A stretch of 40,272 nucleotides of DNA from Agromyces tardus (lineage in GTDB: Bacteria; Actinomycetota; Actinomycetes; Actinomycetales; Microbacteriaceae): NCBI RefSeq assembly GCF_003710805.1, contig NZ_RHHB01000028.1, forward strand, positions 1 to 40,272, in the 5' to 3' direction. The translations under genes and the position numbers were made by a program. Position 1 is the stretch's first letter, and the number at the start of each line of letters is the position of its first letter. The notes beneath the pieces were generated by a model. It was not told the origin of the DNA. It saw nothing but the letters and a program-made list of their open reading frames with translations, and did not search any database. Shown here one piece after another: positions 8,310 through 17,262 of the stretch.

Positions 8310-10929
8310 CCGGGGGGATCAGGCCGAGTTCGCGCGCGCGCGCGATCGCCGCGCTGCGCCCCGAGACGCCGAGCTTCCGATAGATGTGCGCCATGTGCGT
8401 CTTGAGCGTGTTGACCGACACGTAGCAGCGCATCGCGAGCTCGCCGCTCGTCGAGTGGTCGGGCAGGTACGCGAGGATCTCGAGTTCGCGGTCCGTGAGC
8501 GGTTCGGGCAGTCCGTCGTTCGCATCCGCGGGCGACGGCTCGATCCGCTGGCGCCGCGCGAGGATCGCCTCGGCGAGGCCGCCTCGCGCGGCTGACAGCT
8601 CCTCCACGAGGTCGAGCACGACGTCACCGCCGCCCACGAACACCTCCGCGAGGCCGTCGGGCTCGGCGAGGTCGAGGGCCGCGGAGATGAGGCCCAACGC
8701 CGTGCGGTGCGCGCCCGCGAGCTCGGCGAGCCAGGCGAGCAGCATCGCCCGCTGGATGTCGCCGCGCGGCCGCTCTGCGGCGAACAGGTGCGCCGATCCA
8801 CCCAGGATGCGTCGGGCCGGCTCCCGGTTGCCGAGGTGCAACGATGCGGCGGCGGTCTCGAACGCGAGGTCGGCGGTGGTCGGCGGGGCGTCGCCCCGGA
8901 GACGGAGCGCCTCCTCGCTGCGCCCGGTGCGGCGGAGCAGGGCCATGTGGTCGGCGATCAGGCGATCGCGGATCAGGGGCGCGGGCGCGGATGCCGGCTC
9001 GCGCTCGGACTGCCCGGTGAGGTCGACCAGCTCCAGCGCCTCGTCGAACCGGCCGCTCGCCGGGGCGATCGCCGCGTGGAGGGCGAGGGCGATCCATTCC
9101 AGTTGCGTGCGCCGGTTGGACTCGGCGCGCACGGCGCCGTCGCGCAGCGGCGCCTCCGCCGCGTCGGGCGACCCGCGCTCGCACGCGGCCAGCGCCTCGG
9201 CGAGGCGGGCGTCGGCGATGATCGGGTGCGTGAGCAGCCCGCTGGACGCGGCGATCGCGATGGCCTCCCCCGCGAGGAGCCGGGCTTCGGCGAGCCGGCC
9301 GCACCACGCCCGCAGCAGGGCGATGGATCCCAGGGCGCCCACCCGGAACGGCGGGTACGCGATGCCGTCGGTCGCCAGCGCGCGCATCAGCCACGCATCG
9401 GCGCCCGCGAGGTCGCCCGCGAGGAACCGCGACCGGCCCGCCGATCCGACCGAGAGGGTCTCGAGTAATGCCCGCGACGTGAGGCGCATGAGGTCGGGGA
9501 TCTCCATGCCGGGGTCGGACTCGAGCAGCGCGATCGCCCGGTCGGCGGCGCGGATCGTCTCATCGGGGCGAGGGTTCCACTGGGCGGTCGCCGAGGTCCA
9601 GGCGTGCGCGATCGTGCGCTGTCCGGCCGTGGCGCGCTGATCGCCGGCCACTCGGCCGAGGATGGCTGCGGCCGCAGCCGCGTCACCCTGCATCCCGGTG
9701 AGGATGCCCAGCTCGAGCTCGACGTCGAGGCGGCCCCGCCGAGCGGCCTCCGGTACCGTCGTGATCCAGCGGATGACGGTGCGTGCCTCGCCGCGCTCGA
9801 AGACGTCGCTCCCCCGCGCCATGATCGCATCGAGCGCGCGCTCCCAGTCCTGCGCCTGGAGCAGGTATTCGACCGCGGGGGCGATCTCGCCCCGATCGAG
9901 GTGGTGATCCGCGGCGCGGCCCAGCAACCGGGCGGCCTCGGCCGGGTCGTCGGCCCGCAGCCGGTAGCGGAGCAGGTCGCGGAAGAGATGGTGGAAGCGG
10001 AACTGCTCGCGTCGCGCGTCGACCGCGGTGAAGAACATCGACTCCTGCTCGAGTCGATCGAACAGTTGCCGGGAGTCGGAACGCTCGAGCACGTCGTCGA
10101 CGAGGTCGGTGGTCAGCGTGTCGAGCAGCGACATCCGGAGCAGGAGTTCGCGACCGCTGTCGGGCAACGCGTCGAGCACTTCCTCGGTGAGGTACTCGGC
10201 GATGAGCCGGTCGGTGCCGCCGAACTCCGCGACGAACGCGTCCGAGTCCGGGTGGAAGCGGAGCGTGAGTCCGGCGAGCTGCAGTCCGGCGGCCCAACCC
10301 TCGGTGCGTTCCACGAGCGCCTCGAGGGTCGCCGGGCGGATCGCGCGCCGTGCGACCCTCGCGAGCAGCTCGGAGGACTCCGGGGCGGTCATGGCGAGGT
10401 CGGACTGCCGGATCTCGAGGAGCCGATCACGCAGGCGCAGCCCGCTCCACGCGATCGGCGGGTCGACCCGCGTCGAGAGCACGATGTGCGCGTTCGACGG
10501 AATCGCGGCGGCGAGCCGGCCGAGGTCGGCGAGCAACTCGCCGTTCGAGAGGTGGTGCAGGTCGTCGAGCACGATGACGGTCTCGGGGAGGCGCGCCAGC
10601 ACCTCGACGAGCGACGCCAGCAGCGATGCGCCGAGCCCGCCCGCATGCGTCGGAACGCGCGGCGCGGCGTCGACGACCTGGGGACGCACCCCCGCGAGCC
10701 CCGACGCGAGTCGATGGGCGAACCGCGCGGGATCGTCGTCCGCCGCCTCGACGTCGATCCACACGACGGCGAGGTCGGGGTGCGCCGCCGCCCACTGGCG
10801 GAGCAGCACCGTCTTGCCGGCGCCGGCCTGCGCGACCACGATCGTCAGCGGCAGGGACAGGGCGGCATCCAGCCGCTCCCTCAGCGCCGGGCGCTCGACG
10901 AGGTCGTCGCGTGCAGGGCCCTGGACCAC
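8281..10929 (-). CDS. LAL/MalT-type LuxR family transcriptional regulator
   Basis: An 882-residue ATP-dependent regulator. Residues 33-41 (AQAGAGKTV) are the Walker A motif and ETVIVLDDLHHL near residue 120 is Walker B with an Asp pair, as in STAND ATPases. The next 250 residues carry the winged region seen in MalT (HHLFRDLLRYRLR). A long helical array of TPR-like repeats covers roughly residues 350-800. The C terminus holds a LuxR-type helix-turn-helix starting LTDRELEILAYL and including VSVNTLKTHMAHIYRKLGV. Start GTG 10929 has a strong GGGAGGTGG ribosome site. Proteins of this class wait for an inducer, then oligomerise on DNA. Its neighbours on both sides carry a matching palindrome upstream, so they are its likely targets. 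Confidence 0.92.
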   Translation of the reverse strand: MVQGPARDDLVERPALRERLDAALSLPLTIVVAQAGAGKTVLLRQWAAAHPDLAVVWIDVEAADDDPARFAHRLASGLAGVRPQVVDAAPRVPTHAGGLGASLLASLVEVLARLPETVIVLDDLHHLSNGELLADLGRLAAAIPSNAHIVLSTRVDPPIAWSGLRLRDRLLEIRQSDLAMTAPESSELLARVARRAIRPATLEALVERTEGWAAGLQLAGLTLRFHPDSDAFVAEFGGTDRLIAEYLTEEVLDALPDSGRELLLRMSLLDTLTTDLVDDVLERSDSRQLFDRLEQESMFFTAVDARREQFRFHHLFRDLLRYRLRADDPAEAARLLGRAADHHLDRGEIAPAVEYLLQAQDWERALDAIMARGSDVFERGEARTVIRWITTVPEAARRGRLDVELELGILTGMQGDAAAAAAILGRVAGDQRATAGQRTIAHAWTSATAQWNPRPDETIRAADRAIALLESDPGMEIPDLMRLTSRALLETLSVGSAGRSRFLAGDLAGADAWLMRALATDGIAYPPFRVGALGSIALLRAWCGRLAEARLLAGEAIAIAASSGLLTHPIIADARLAEALAACERGSPDAAEAPLRDGAVRAESNRRTQLEWIALALHAAIAPASGRFDEALELVDLTGQSEREPASAPAPLIRDRLIADHMALLRRTGRSEEALRLRGDAPPTTADLAFETAAASLHLGNREPARRILGGSAHLFAAERPRGDIQRAMLLAWLAELAGAHRTALGLISAALDLAEPDGLAEVFVGGGDVVLDLVEELSAARGGLAEAILARRQRIEPSPADANDGLPEPLTDRELEILAYLPDHSTSGELAMRCYVSVNTLKTHMAHIYRKLGVSGRSAAIARARELGLIPPVSRVERARA

Positions 10930-11057
10930 TCGCCACCTCCCGTGCAGGCCGGCTCGGGGGGATGGGTGCCGGCTCGGTCATTCTCCGCGACGCCGTCGCA
11001 CGTCCCAGTGCCGAAAGACCCTTGCCCCCGCAGCGCGGCGCCGCCAGAGTGGCAGCA

Positions 11058-11074
11058 TCACTCGATCCGGGTGA
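11058..11074 (+). promoter_or_regulatory. 17-bp palindrome, putative operator of the LAL regulator (site A)
   Basis: TCACTCG-ATC-CGGGTGA, arms of 7 bases with one mismatch, in the divergent region between the LAL gene and the SHOCT gene. A -10-like TAGCGT at 11097-11102 would put the palindrome centre about 43 bases before the transcription start, a classic activator position. Confidence 0.5.
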
Positions 11075-11147
11075 TGTGGTCGGATATGACGCGGAATAGC
11101 GTCGAAACGAGTCGGGCGTGATGGACACGCCCGGATTGAAGGGGAAC

Positions 11148-11531
11148 ATGCTCAACACATTCTGGGACTTCTTGGTCTGGCTCTTCTGGTTCTACGTCAT
11201 CATCGCGTGCATCTGGATCTTCATCACGGTGTTCGTCGACATCTTCCGGGACTCCAGCCTCAACGGCTGGGCCAAGGCACTGTGGGTGCTGTTCCTCGTG
11301 TTCTTCCCCTTCCTGGCGGCGTTCATCTACCTGATCGCGCGGGGCGACAGCATGACCAAGCGCAACATGGAGCGGGCGCAGGCGGCGAGCGCGCAGCAGG
11401 CCGAGTACATCCGCTCGGTCGCGGCACCCACCTCGGGCGCGGCGGAGATCGAGTCCGCCAAGAAGCTGCTCGACAGCGGCGCGATCACGCAGGCCGAGTA
11501 CGAGTCGCTCAAGGCCAAGGCGCTGGCCTGA
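11148..11531 (+). CDS. PLDc_N and SHOCT domain membrane protein
   Basis: A 127-residue protein. Residues 1-25 (LNTFWDFLVWLFWFYVI and on) and about 45-65 (AKALWVLFLVFFPFLAAFIY) are two membrane segments separated by a short loop with RDSSLNGW; this is the PLDc_N-type two-helix module. The C-terminal 30 residues form a SHOCT domain (IESAKKLLDSGAITQAEYESL), a short helical motif found at the ends of many membrane proteins. ATG 11148 is taken as the start because GAAGGGG lies just before it and homologous proteins begin with similar FWD-type residues; a start at 11118 or 11121 would add ten polar residues. It probably works with the DUF6325-like protein under the LAL regulator, which is divergent from it. 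Confidence 0.8.
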   Translation: MLNTFWDFLVWLFWFYVIIACIWIFITVFVDIFRDSSLNGWAKALWVLFLVFFPFLAAFIYLIARGDSMTKRNMERAQAASAQQAEYIRSVAAPTSGAAEIESAKKLLDSGAITQAEYESLKAKALA

Positions 11532-11544
11532 CGTCGGCGACGCG

Positions 11545-11586
11545 GACGCCCGCGGCAGCCGGTTCACCCCGGACGCCGCGGGCGTC
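11545..11586 (+). terminator. Terminator hairpin after the SHOCT gene
   Basis: Perfect 12-bp inverted repeat GACGCCCGCGGC (11545-11556) and GCCGCGGGCGTC (11575-11586), followed by GTCGTGTCC. It lies 13 bases after the stop codon and could serve both converging genes. Confidence 0.65.
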
Positions 11587-11661
11587 GTCGTGTCCGGCGG
11601 ATGCCGCGGACCTTCCGCGAGCGCGTGCGGGCCGGCCGCGCGGGCTCGTGGCCCGGCCGGC

Positions 11662-12081
11662 TCAGCTGCTGCGGCCGATGAGGGCGAGCAGCGCCAGGCC
11701 GTAGGCCTCCGACGCATCCGGATGCTCGAAGCGGAGCGTCTCGCCGCCGACCTCGATCTCGACCTCGTACGCGTCGGCCAGGCGCCGCAGGCCACGGAAG
11801 GTCGCGCGCAGCAGCTCGCGCAGCTGGTCCTCCCGCGGCAGCCACACGGCGTCGGCGATCGAGACGGAGTCGAGCGCCCACTCGGTCGTGCCGTTGAACC
11901 CGAGGATCGTGCCCGACGGGTACTTGTGCGGCTCGATCGTCATGTCGCTGACGGTGAAGACGTCGGCCTCGACCTCCGCCTCGACGTCGTTGGACAGGTC
12001 GAGCTGGAAGCGGTCGCCCGATTCCGGATGCCACGCGAGTCCCGCGTCGCGAAGCTCGAGGGCCAGCTCGCGGCTGATCAT
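11662..12081 (-). CDS. Conserved actinobacterial protein, unknown function
   Basis: A 139-residue soluble protein. It opens with ISRELALELRDAGLAWHPESGDRF, then a strand pair with VFTVSDMTIE and GTILGFNGTTEWALDS, then LPREDQLRELL and a C-terminal EAYGLALLALI. The WxPxxGDRF, NGTTEWALDS and LPREDQLRELL blocks are shared with actinobacterial proteins that I recall being labelled pilus assembly CpaE, but no AAA/MinD ATPase motif is visible and the label is not supported. The start ATG 12081 overlaps the stop of the upstream gene as ATGA, so it is translationally coupled. It is the last of a four-gene operon. Confidence 0.75.
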   Translation of the reverse strand: MISRELALELRDAGLAWHPESGDRFQLDLSNDVEAEVEADVFTVSDMTIEPHKYPSGTILGFNGTTEWALDSVSIADAVWLPREDQLRELLRATFRGLRRLADAYEVEIEVGGETLRFEHPDASEAYGLALLALIGRSS

Positions 12082-12290
12082 GGGGCACTCCGGTCGTCGT
12101 CGGTGCGGCGGATCCGCGCCGGCCCCATGGCAGCCCCGAACCCGATGACGAGGATCCCGGCGAACAGCAGGGCGTAGCGCATCGTGAGCAGCCCGATCAC
12201 ACCGAGCAGGATCCCGATGACGACGACGATGCGGGCGATGCGCCGTCGCACCGTGGGGGTGCGCCACCAGCGCACGACGAACCCCGGCAT
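12078..12290 (-). CDS. Small two-pass membrane protein, unknown function
   Basis: A 70-residue protein. A basic N terminus (VVRWWRTPTVRRRIAR) is followed by two hydrophobic segments, residues about 18-36 (IVVVIGILLGVIGLL) and 40-57 (LLFAGILVIGFGAAMG), and a charged tail. I do not recognise a family. Its ATG shares one base with the stop of the SDR gene (TGATG) and its stop overlaps the next gene by ATGA, so it is a tightly packed member of the operon. Confidence 0.6.
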   Translation of the reverse strand: MPGFVVRWWRTPTVRRRIARIVVVIGILLGVIGLLTMRYALLFAGILVIGFGAAMGPARIRRTDDDRSAP

Positions 12291-13219
12291 CAGGCGCCCA
12301 CCTCGAACCGGATGCCCGTGGCCTGCTCCGCGACCGCCCAGACCCGGGCGCCGACGTCGGGGTCGCTCGAGGTGCGCGTGGGCTGCTGCAGCGCCGGGGC
12401 GCCCTTGGTGCGGTACCGGGGGCCCCAGAACTGGCCGCCCTCGACGCCCGCAGCGGTGGCGGCGTGCACGACCGGCTCGGCCCCGCGGTGCTTGCCCTGC
12501 GCCCACGGCGCCTGGAGGGCGTCGGTGAAGCGCGTGGCCGCGGTCGGCTCGTTCACGCCCGGCACGGTGGGGGTGCGCCCCGAGATCGCGTAGCCGGGGT
12601 GGGCCACGACGCTGGCCGCACGGGGGGCGGCAGCAGCCCCTGCCCGCAAACGCCGGTCGAGTTCGAAGCCGATCGACTGGGCGGCGATCTTCGACTGCGC
12701 GTACGCACGCCACGCGTCGTAGCCCCGCTCGAGCTGCAGGTCGTCGACGCGCAACGACGAGAGCCGGGTCGCGAGCGACCCGAGCGACACGATGCGCGCG
12801 CCGTCGGCGAGGTGCGGCAGCACCCGGGCGAGCAGGGCGAAGTGGCCGAGCACGTTCGTGGCGAGCACGAGCTCGTTGCCGTCGGGGCTCTCGAGCCGCG
12901 TGCCGGGCACGTGCACCATGCCGGCGTTGAGCACGAGTCCGTCGAGCGGCGCGGCGGCGAGCACCTCGCCGGCGCCGGCGGCGACCGAGTCGAGCGACGA
13001 CGTGTCGATCACGAGCGTGTCGATGGATGCCGCAGGGACCCGCTCGCGGATCGCCCGCACCGCGGCATCCAACCGCTCCGGGCTGCGGCCCGATAGCACG
13101 ACGTGCGCGCCCGCGGCCGCGAGCCGCGCCGAGGTGAAGAACCCGATGCCCGCGTTCGCGCCCGTGACGAGGAACCGCCGCCCCGCCTGCGACGGCACCG
13201 GGAGCGGGTACCGGGTCAC
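12290..13219 (-). CDS. Short-chain dehydrogenase/reductase
   Basis: A 309-residue classical-type SDR of the retinol-dehydrogenase-like subgroup. The cofactor loop VTGANAGIGFFT at residues 17-28 fits TGxxxGIG. NAGMVHVPG replaces the usual NNAG element with LNAGM. VSLGSLATRL carries the catalytic Ser region, and YDAWRAYAQSKIAA is the active YxxxK (Tyr and Lys five apart). HPGYA follows as in the family. It should reduce or oxidise a carbonyl or alcohol with NAD(P)H; the substrate is not evident. The start is GTG 13219, which overlaps the stop of the chorismate mutase gene (GTGA), so the two are coupled in one operon. Confidence 0.9.
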   Translation of the reverse strand: MTRYPLPVPSQAGRRFLVTGANAGIGFFTSARLAAAGAHVVLSGRSPERLDAAVRAIRERVPAASIDTLVIDTSSLDSVAAGAGEVLAAAPLDGLVLNAGMVHVPGTRLESPDGNELVLATNVLGHFALLARVLPHLADGARIVSLGSLATRLSSLRVDDLQLERGYDAWRAYAQSKIAAQSIGFELDRRLRAGAAAAPRAASVVAHPGYAISGRTPTVPGVNEPTAATRFTDALQAPWAQGKHRGAEPVVHAATAAGVEGGQFWGPRYRTKGAPALQQPTRTSSDPDVGARVWAVAEQATGIRFEVGA

Positions 13220-13572
13220 GGCGCCGACGACCCGCCCGCGCCGGAGGCTCCCACCCCGCCGTTGCCGCCGGCCAGCTGCTCGTGGTGCTGGATCACCTCG
13301 GCGACGACGAAGTTGAACCACTTCTCGGCGAACGCGGGGTCGAGGTGCGCGTCCTCGGCGAGGGCCCGCAGCCGCGCGATCTGCCGCTTCTCGCGGTCGG
13401 GATCGCTCGGCGGGAGGCCGTGCTCGGCCTTCAGCCGCCCCACCTGCTGCGTGAACTTGAACCGTTCGGCGAGCAGGTGGATGAGGGCCGCGTCGATGTT
13501 GTCGATGCTCGATCGGATGCCGAGCAGCTGGGTGAGCGCAGCCTCGCGGTCGTCGGGGGCCTCGGTGGTCAT
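13216..13572 (-). CDS. AroQ-type chorismate mutase
   Basis: A 118-residue protein of the all-helical AroQ chorismate mutase family, converting chorismate to prephenate for Phe and Tyr synthesis. The first helix reads LLGIRSSIDNIDAALIHLLAERFKFTQQVG, with the active-site Arg, the IDxID-like core and the QQVGRLK end as expected; the later PDREKRQIARL carries the second conserved Arg. The C-terminal 25 residues are Gly-rich and disordered. Actinobacterial free-standing mutases of this length often form complexes with DAHP synthase; that gene is not here. ATG 13572 follows a TAGGGT box by 6 bases, so the transcript is probably leaderless. It leads the four-gene operon. Confidence 0.9.
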   Translation of the reverse strand: MTTEAPDDREAALTQLLGIRSSIDNIDAALIHLLAERFKFTQQVGRLKAEHGLPPSDPDREKRQIARLRALAEDAHLDPAFAEKWFNFVVAEVIQHHEQLAGGNGGVGASGAGGSSAP

Positions 13573-13578
13573 GCTTCG

Positions 13579-13584
13579 ACCCTA
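13579..13584 (-). promoter_or_regulatory. -10 box (TAGGGT) of the chorismate mutase operon
   Basis: TAGGGT on the minus strand, 6 bases before ATG 13572. Its first three bases are also the TAG stop codon of copA, so the promoter lies inside the end of the previous gene. Confidence 0.45.
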
Positions 13585-15933
13585 GGCGCTCCCGACGCCG
13601 GAGCGGAACGCGCGCAGCCGCAGGCTGTTGCCCACGACGAACACGCTCGAGAACGCCATCGCCGCACCGGCGAGCATCGGGTTCAGCAGGCCCAGCGCTG
13701 CGAGCGGGATCGCGGCCACGTTGTACGCGAACGCCCAGAACAGGTTGACCTTGATCGTGCCGAGCGTCGAGCGCGCGAGCCGGATCGCGTCGACCGCGGC
13801 GAGCAGGTCGCCGCGCACGAGCGTGATGTCGGATGCCTCGATCGCCACGTCGCTGCCGGTGCCCATGGCGATGCCGAGGTCGGCCTGTGCGAGGGCGGCG
13901 GCGTCGTTCACGCCGTCGCCGGCCATGGCGACGATGCGACCCCCGGCCTGGAGGCGCGCCACAACGGCGACCTTGTCGGCCGGGAGCACCTCGGCGATCA
14001 CCTCGTCGATGCCGACCTCGGCGGCGACGCGCCGCGCGACCGTCTCGTTGTCGCCCGTGAGCAGGATCGGCGTGAGCCCGAGCCGGCGCAGCCGCGCCAC
14101 CGCGTCGGCGCTCGTGGGCTTCACGGCGTCGGCCACCGTGAGCACGCCGCGCAGGCGTCCGTCCCAGGCGACGTACACGGCGGTGCGTCCCTCGGCTTCG
14201 GCTCGGGCAGCGGATGCCGCGAGCTCCTCGTCGACCTCGAGCGCCCACTCGGCGAGCAGTGTCGCGCGGCCGACGAGCACGAGGCATCCGTCGACCACGC
14301 CGTGCACGCCGCGCCCCGCGAGGTTCTCGAACGACTCGGGAACGGGCAGCGGCCCGAAGCGCCGCTCCGCCTCGTCGGCGATGGCGCGCGCGATGGGGTG
14401 CTCCGACGCGTGCTCGACCGCTCCGGCGAGGCGCAGGAGTTCCGCCTCGTCGACGCCGTCGGCCGCGTGGACGCCGTCGAGCGACATCCGCCCGGTGGTG
14501 ACCGTGCCGGTCTTGTCGAGCACGATCGTGTCGACGCGACGGGTGGACTCGAGCACCTCGGGGCCCGTGATCAGGATGCCGAGCTGCGCGCCGCGACCCG
14601 TGCCGACGAGCAGGGCCGTGGGCGTCGCGAGTCCGAGCGCGCACGGGCAGGCGATGATGAGCACGGCGACCGCGGCGGTGAACGCGGCCTCGGGCGGGAA
14701 GCCGCCGCCGAGCCACGCGCCGAGCGTCGCGACGGCGATGAGGATGACGACGGGCACGAACACGCCGGCCACGCGGTCGGCGAGGCGCTGCACGTCGGCC
14801 TTGCCCGACTGGGCGTCCTCGACGAGCTTCGCTATCTGCGCGAGCTGCGTGTCGGCGCCGACCCGGGTCGCGCGCACGACGAGGCGACCGCCCGCGTTGA
14901 CGGTCGCGCCCACGACGGCGTCGCCCGCGGCGACCTCGACCGGCACGGACTCGCCCGTGAGCAGCGACGCGTCGACCGCGCTGCGCCCATCGACCACGAC
15001 GCCGTCGGTGGCGATCTTCTCGCCGGGCCGCACGACGAACTCGTCGCCGACCGCGAGCTGCTCGAGCGGGATGCGTGTCTCGATGCCGCCGCGCAGCACC
15101 GCGACGTCCTTCGCGCCGAGCTCGAGGAGCGCACGCAGGGCGGCGCCCGCCTGGCGCTTCGAGCGCTTCTCGAAGTAGCGGCCGGCGAGCACGAACATCG
15201 TGACGCCCGCGGCGACCTCGAGGTAGAGGTTCGCGGCGCCGTCGCTGGGCGCGACCGTGAGCTCGAACGCGTGGGTCATGCCGGGCACGCCCGCCGTGCC
15301 GAGGAACAGCGCGTACGTCGACCACAGGAAGGCCGCGAGCGTGCCGACCGAGATGAGGGTGTCCATCGTGGCCGCGCCGTGGCGGAGGTTGAGCCACGCG
15401 GCCCGGTGGAACGGCCACGCGGCCCACACCACGACGGGCGCGGCGAGCGCGAACGCCGCCCACTGCCAGTACGTGAACTGGAGTGCGGGCACCATCGAGA
15501 GGAGGATCACCGGCACCGAGAGCACGATGCTGCCGATGAGCCGCTGGCGGAGCGAGCGGAGCTCGGCGTCGGCGCGCGTCTCACCGGGCGCCGCGGCATC
15601 CGCACCCGCCGAGCCGCCGGCCGCCGCCGGCGGGGCGGGCAGCGTCGCGGTGTAGCCGGCCTCCTCGACCACGGCGATGAGCCGCTGCGCGTCGACATCG
15701 GCCGGTGCGGCGACGCGCGCCTTCTCGGTCGCGTAGTTGACCGACGCGGTCACGCCGTCGAGCTTGTTGAGCTTCTTCTCGATGCGCATCGCGCACGACG
15801 CGCAGGTCATGCCGCCGATCTCGAGCTCGACGTCGGTCGTGGCGACGGCGACCCCGGAGACCCCGCGGTCACCGGGGGACGGGATGCCGGCGGACGGGGC
15901 GCCGGGGGCGTGCGGGCCGGTGGGGCTGGTCAT
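13582..15933 (-). CDS. copA: Copper-exporting P1B-type ATPase
   Basis: A 783-residue heavy-metal P-type ATPase. Residues 36-100 form a heavy-metal-associated domain with MTCASC at 42-47. After about four hydrophobic segments come TGES (actuator domain), [10 protein letters not shown] (the Cu(I)-binding transmembrane CPC), DKTGT (phosphorylated Asp), an HP motif in EHPIARAI and GDGVND in the nucleotide and hinge region. The CPC motif and its place in a cop operon point to Cu(I) or Ag(I) export rather than Zn or Cd. ATG 15933 has a good GAGGAG ribosome site 4 bases ahead. It is the last gene of the copZ operon. Its stop codon is the start of the -10 box of the chorismate mutase operon. Confidence 0.95.
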   Translation of the reverse strand: MTSPTGPHAPGAPSAGIPSPGDRGVSGVAVATTDVELEIGGMTCASCAMRIEKKLNKLDGVTASVNYATEKARVAAPADVDAQRLIAVVEEAGYTATLPAPPAAAGGSAGADAAAPGETRADAELRSLRQRLIGSIVLSVPVILLSMVPALQFTYWQWAAFALAAPVVVWAAWPFHRAAWLNLRHGAATMDTLISVGTLAAFLWSTYALFLGTAGVPGMTHAFELTVAPSDGAANLYLEVAAGVTMFVLAGRYFEKRSKRQAGAALRALLELGAKDVAVLRGGIETRIPLEQLAVGDEFVVRPGEKIATDGVVVDGRSAVDASLLTGESVPVEVAAGDAVVGATVNAGGRLVVRATRVGADTQLAQIAKLVEDAQSGKADVQRLADRVAGVFVPVVILIAVATLGAWLGGGFPPEAAFTAAVAVLIIACPCALGLATPTALLVGTGRGAQLGILITGPEVLESTRRVDTIVLDKTGTVTTGRMSLDGVHAADGVDEAELLRLAGAVEHASEHPIARAIADEAERRFGPLPVPESFENLAGRGVHGVVDGCLVLVGRATLLAEWALEVDEELAASAARAEAEGRTAVYVAWDGRLRGVLTVADAVKPTSADAVARLRRLGLTPILLTGDNETVARRVAAEVGIDEVIAEVLPADKVAVVARLQAGGRIVAMAGDGVNDAAALAQADLGIAMGTGSDVAIEASDITLVRGDLLAAVDAIRLARSTLGTIKVNLFWAFAYNVAAIPLAALGLLNPMLAGAAMAFSSVFVVGNSLRLRAFRSGVGSA

Positions 15934-15956
15934 GGTGCTCCTCGTTCGCGTCGCGC

Positions 15957-16982
15957 TCAGTGCGCGTCGGTGTGGGCGTCGCCGTCGGGCGAGTCGGAGT
16001 GGCTGTCGTCGTGGGTGCCGGCACCGGGCACGGGCTCGTCGTGCGAGTCCGAGGTGTGGGATGCCGCGGCATCCGCCTCGACCGCGGTCACCACGAACGG
16101 CAGGCTGTGCACCGTGCCGTCGAGCTGCAGGTCGAGGTACAGCAGGTAGCGACCGGGTGTGGGGGCCTCGGCCATGAAGGTGATGCCGGGGCCGGGCTCG
16201 GTCTCGCCGTCGTCCGGCTCGCCCATCGGATGCACGTGCAGGTACGCGAGGTCGCCATCGCGGAGCGCCACGAGGTGACCGTAGGCGCCGAGGTACGGCT
16301 CGAGCGTCGTGACGGGCTCGCCGTCGCGCGTGACGGTGAAGGTGAGCTCGCTCGAGGCGCCGGCCGCGAGTTCGCCGTCGAGCTCGACCGCGAGGTCGCC
16401 GTCGGCCGCCGTCGTGGTGTCGCCGCCGCGCGGCGCGGGGGCGAAGTCGCCGGCGACCTCGAGCGTGCTCGTGAGCGTGACCGTGTCGCCGAGGTCGGTC
16501 GGCACGAAGTCGGCGAAGACCCGGTAGGTGCCGGCGGCGCCCCAGCTCCACGGGATGGTCCAGGTTCCGGCGCCGTCGGTCGTGGGGTGCACGTGGCGGA
16601 ACTCGGCGCCGTCGGTGCGCACCACGATGAGGTGCAGGTCCTTCTCGTGGGCGCGGTCGTAGTCGGTGAGCGGCCCGCCGTCGGGGCCGAGGAGCGTGAA
16701 CGCCAGCTCGCCCGATGCGCCCTCGGCATCCGGTGCCGTCAGCTCGACGAGCCGGTAGCCGGCGTGCGAGACCGAGAGGCCGCGCACGTCGTCGCCGGGT
16801 GCGGGTGCGGCGGATGTCGCGGATGCGGCCGTGTCGTGGTTCTTCATCGTGTCCTCCGTGGTGCCAGAGGTCCAAGCGGCCGATTCCTCGGCCGGGATGA
16901 TCACCCGGGCCGCCCCGAAGGCGACGGCGAACACCGCCGCCGCCCCCGCGGCGAACAGCCCGAGCCGGGTCGCGGTGCGCAC
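15957..16982 (-). CDS. Secreted or lipid-anchored His-rich protein of the copper operon
   Basis: A 341-residue protein. Residues 5-30 ([22 protein letters not shown]) are a signal peptide or membrane anchor. The mature part contains two beta-rich segments with a shared core: [20 protein letters not shown] followed by [10 protein letters not shown], and later [20 protein letters not shown] followed by [10 protein letters not shown]. The repeat of a H-V-H-P motif after an R-D-G hairpin indicates internal duplication; the paired histidines could bind metal. The last 30 residues are His, Asp and Ser rich ([10 protein letters not shown] and SHSDS), like metal-binding tails. It starts as GTG 1 base after copZ and sits 23 bases before copA. 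Extracytoplasmic copper binding or buffering is likely but inferred. Confidence 0.75.
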   Translation of the reverse strand: MRTATRLGLFAAGAAAVFAVAFGAARVIIPAEESAAWTSGTTEDTMKNHDTAASATSAAPAPGDDVRGLSVSHAGYRLVELTAPDAEGASGELAFTLLGPDGGPLTDYDRAHEKDLHLIVVRTDGAEFRHVHPTTDGAGTWTIPWSWGAAGTYRVFADFVPTDLGDTVTLTSTLEVAGDFAPAPRGGDTTTAADGDLAVELDGELAAGASSELTFTVTRDGEPVTTLEPYLGAYGHLVALRDGDLAYLHVHPMGEPDDGETEPGPGITFMAEAPTPGRYLLYLDLQLDGTVHSLPFVVTAVEADAAASHTSDSHDEPVPGAGTHDDSHSDSPDGDAHTDAH

Positions 16983-16983
16983 G

Positions 16984-17193
16984 TCAGACGCGCACTGCGC
17001 TGTAGCCGGCCTCCTCGACGGCGGCGAGCACGCCCGCGTCGTCGAGGTCGGCCGGCGCGGTCACGGTGAGGCGGCCGGATGCCGCGGAGACGTCGATCAC
17101 GTCGACGCCGCCGAGCTGCGCGACCTCCTCGCGCACCGACAGCTCGCAGTGGCCGCAGGTCATGCCCGTCACCTGGTACTCGCGCTGGCTCAT
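16984..17193 (-). CDS. copZ: Copper chaperone
   Basis: A 69-residue single HMA domain with the metal-binding motif GMTCGHCELSV, Cys at positions 13 and 16, and the EEAGYSAVRV end typical of the family. It carries Cu(I) in the cytoplasm to CopA. ATG 17193 has a clear AAGGAG 8 bases upstream. It leads the operon copZ, secreted protein, copA, and its promoter region contains CsoR-type palindromes. Confidence 0.93.
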   Translation of the reverse strand: MSQREYQVTGMTCGHCELSVREEVAQLGGVDVIDVSAASGRLTVTAPADLDDAGVLAAVEEAGYSAVRV

Positions 17194-17215
17194 GGTGGAC
17201 TCCTTCTCGTCGTGC

Positions 17216-17243
17216 GGGTCCGGCCGGCGGCGCCGGCGGACCC
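17216..17243 (-). other. Strong hairpin in the copZ leader
   Basis: GGGTCCG (17216-17222) pairs with CGGACCC (17237-17243), and CCGGCG pairs with CGCCGG inside. It lies 23 bases before ATG 17193 in the mRNA leader. It could stabilise the 5' end or affect translation; no U tract is present. Confidence 0.45.
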
Positions 17244-17262
17244 GTCTGGTCTGGGTTCGTGG

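Noticed and set aside
13282..16149. A 955-codon plus-strand frame antisense to copA
   Set aside because: Shadow of copA; no start signals and a composition unlike proteins.
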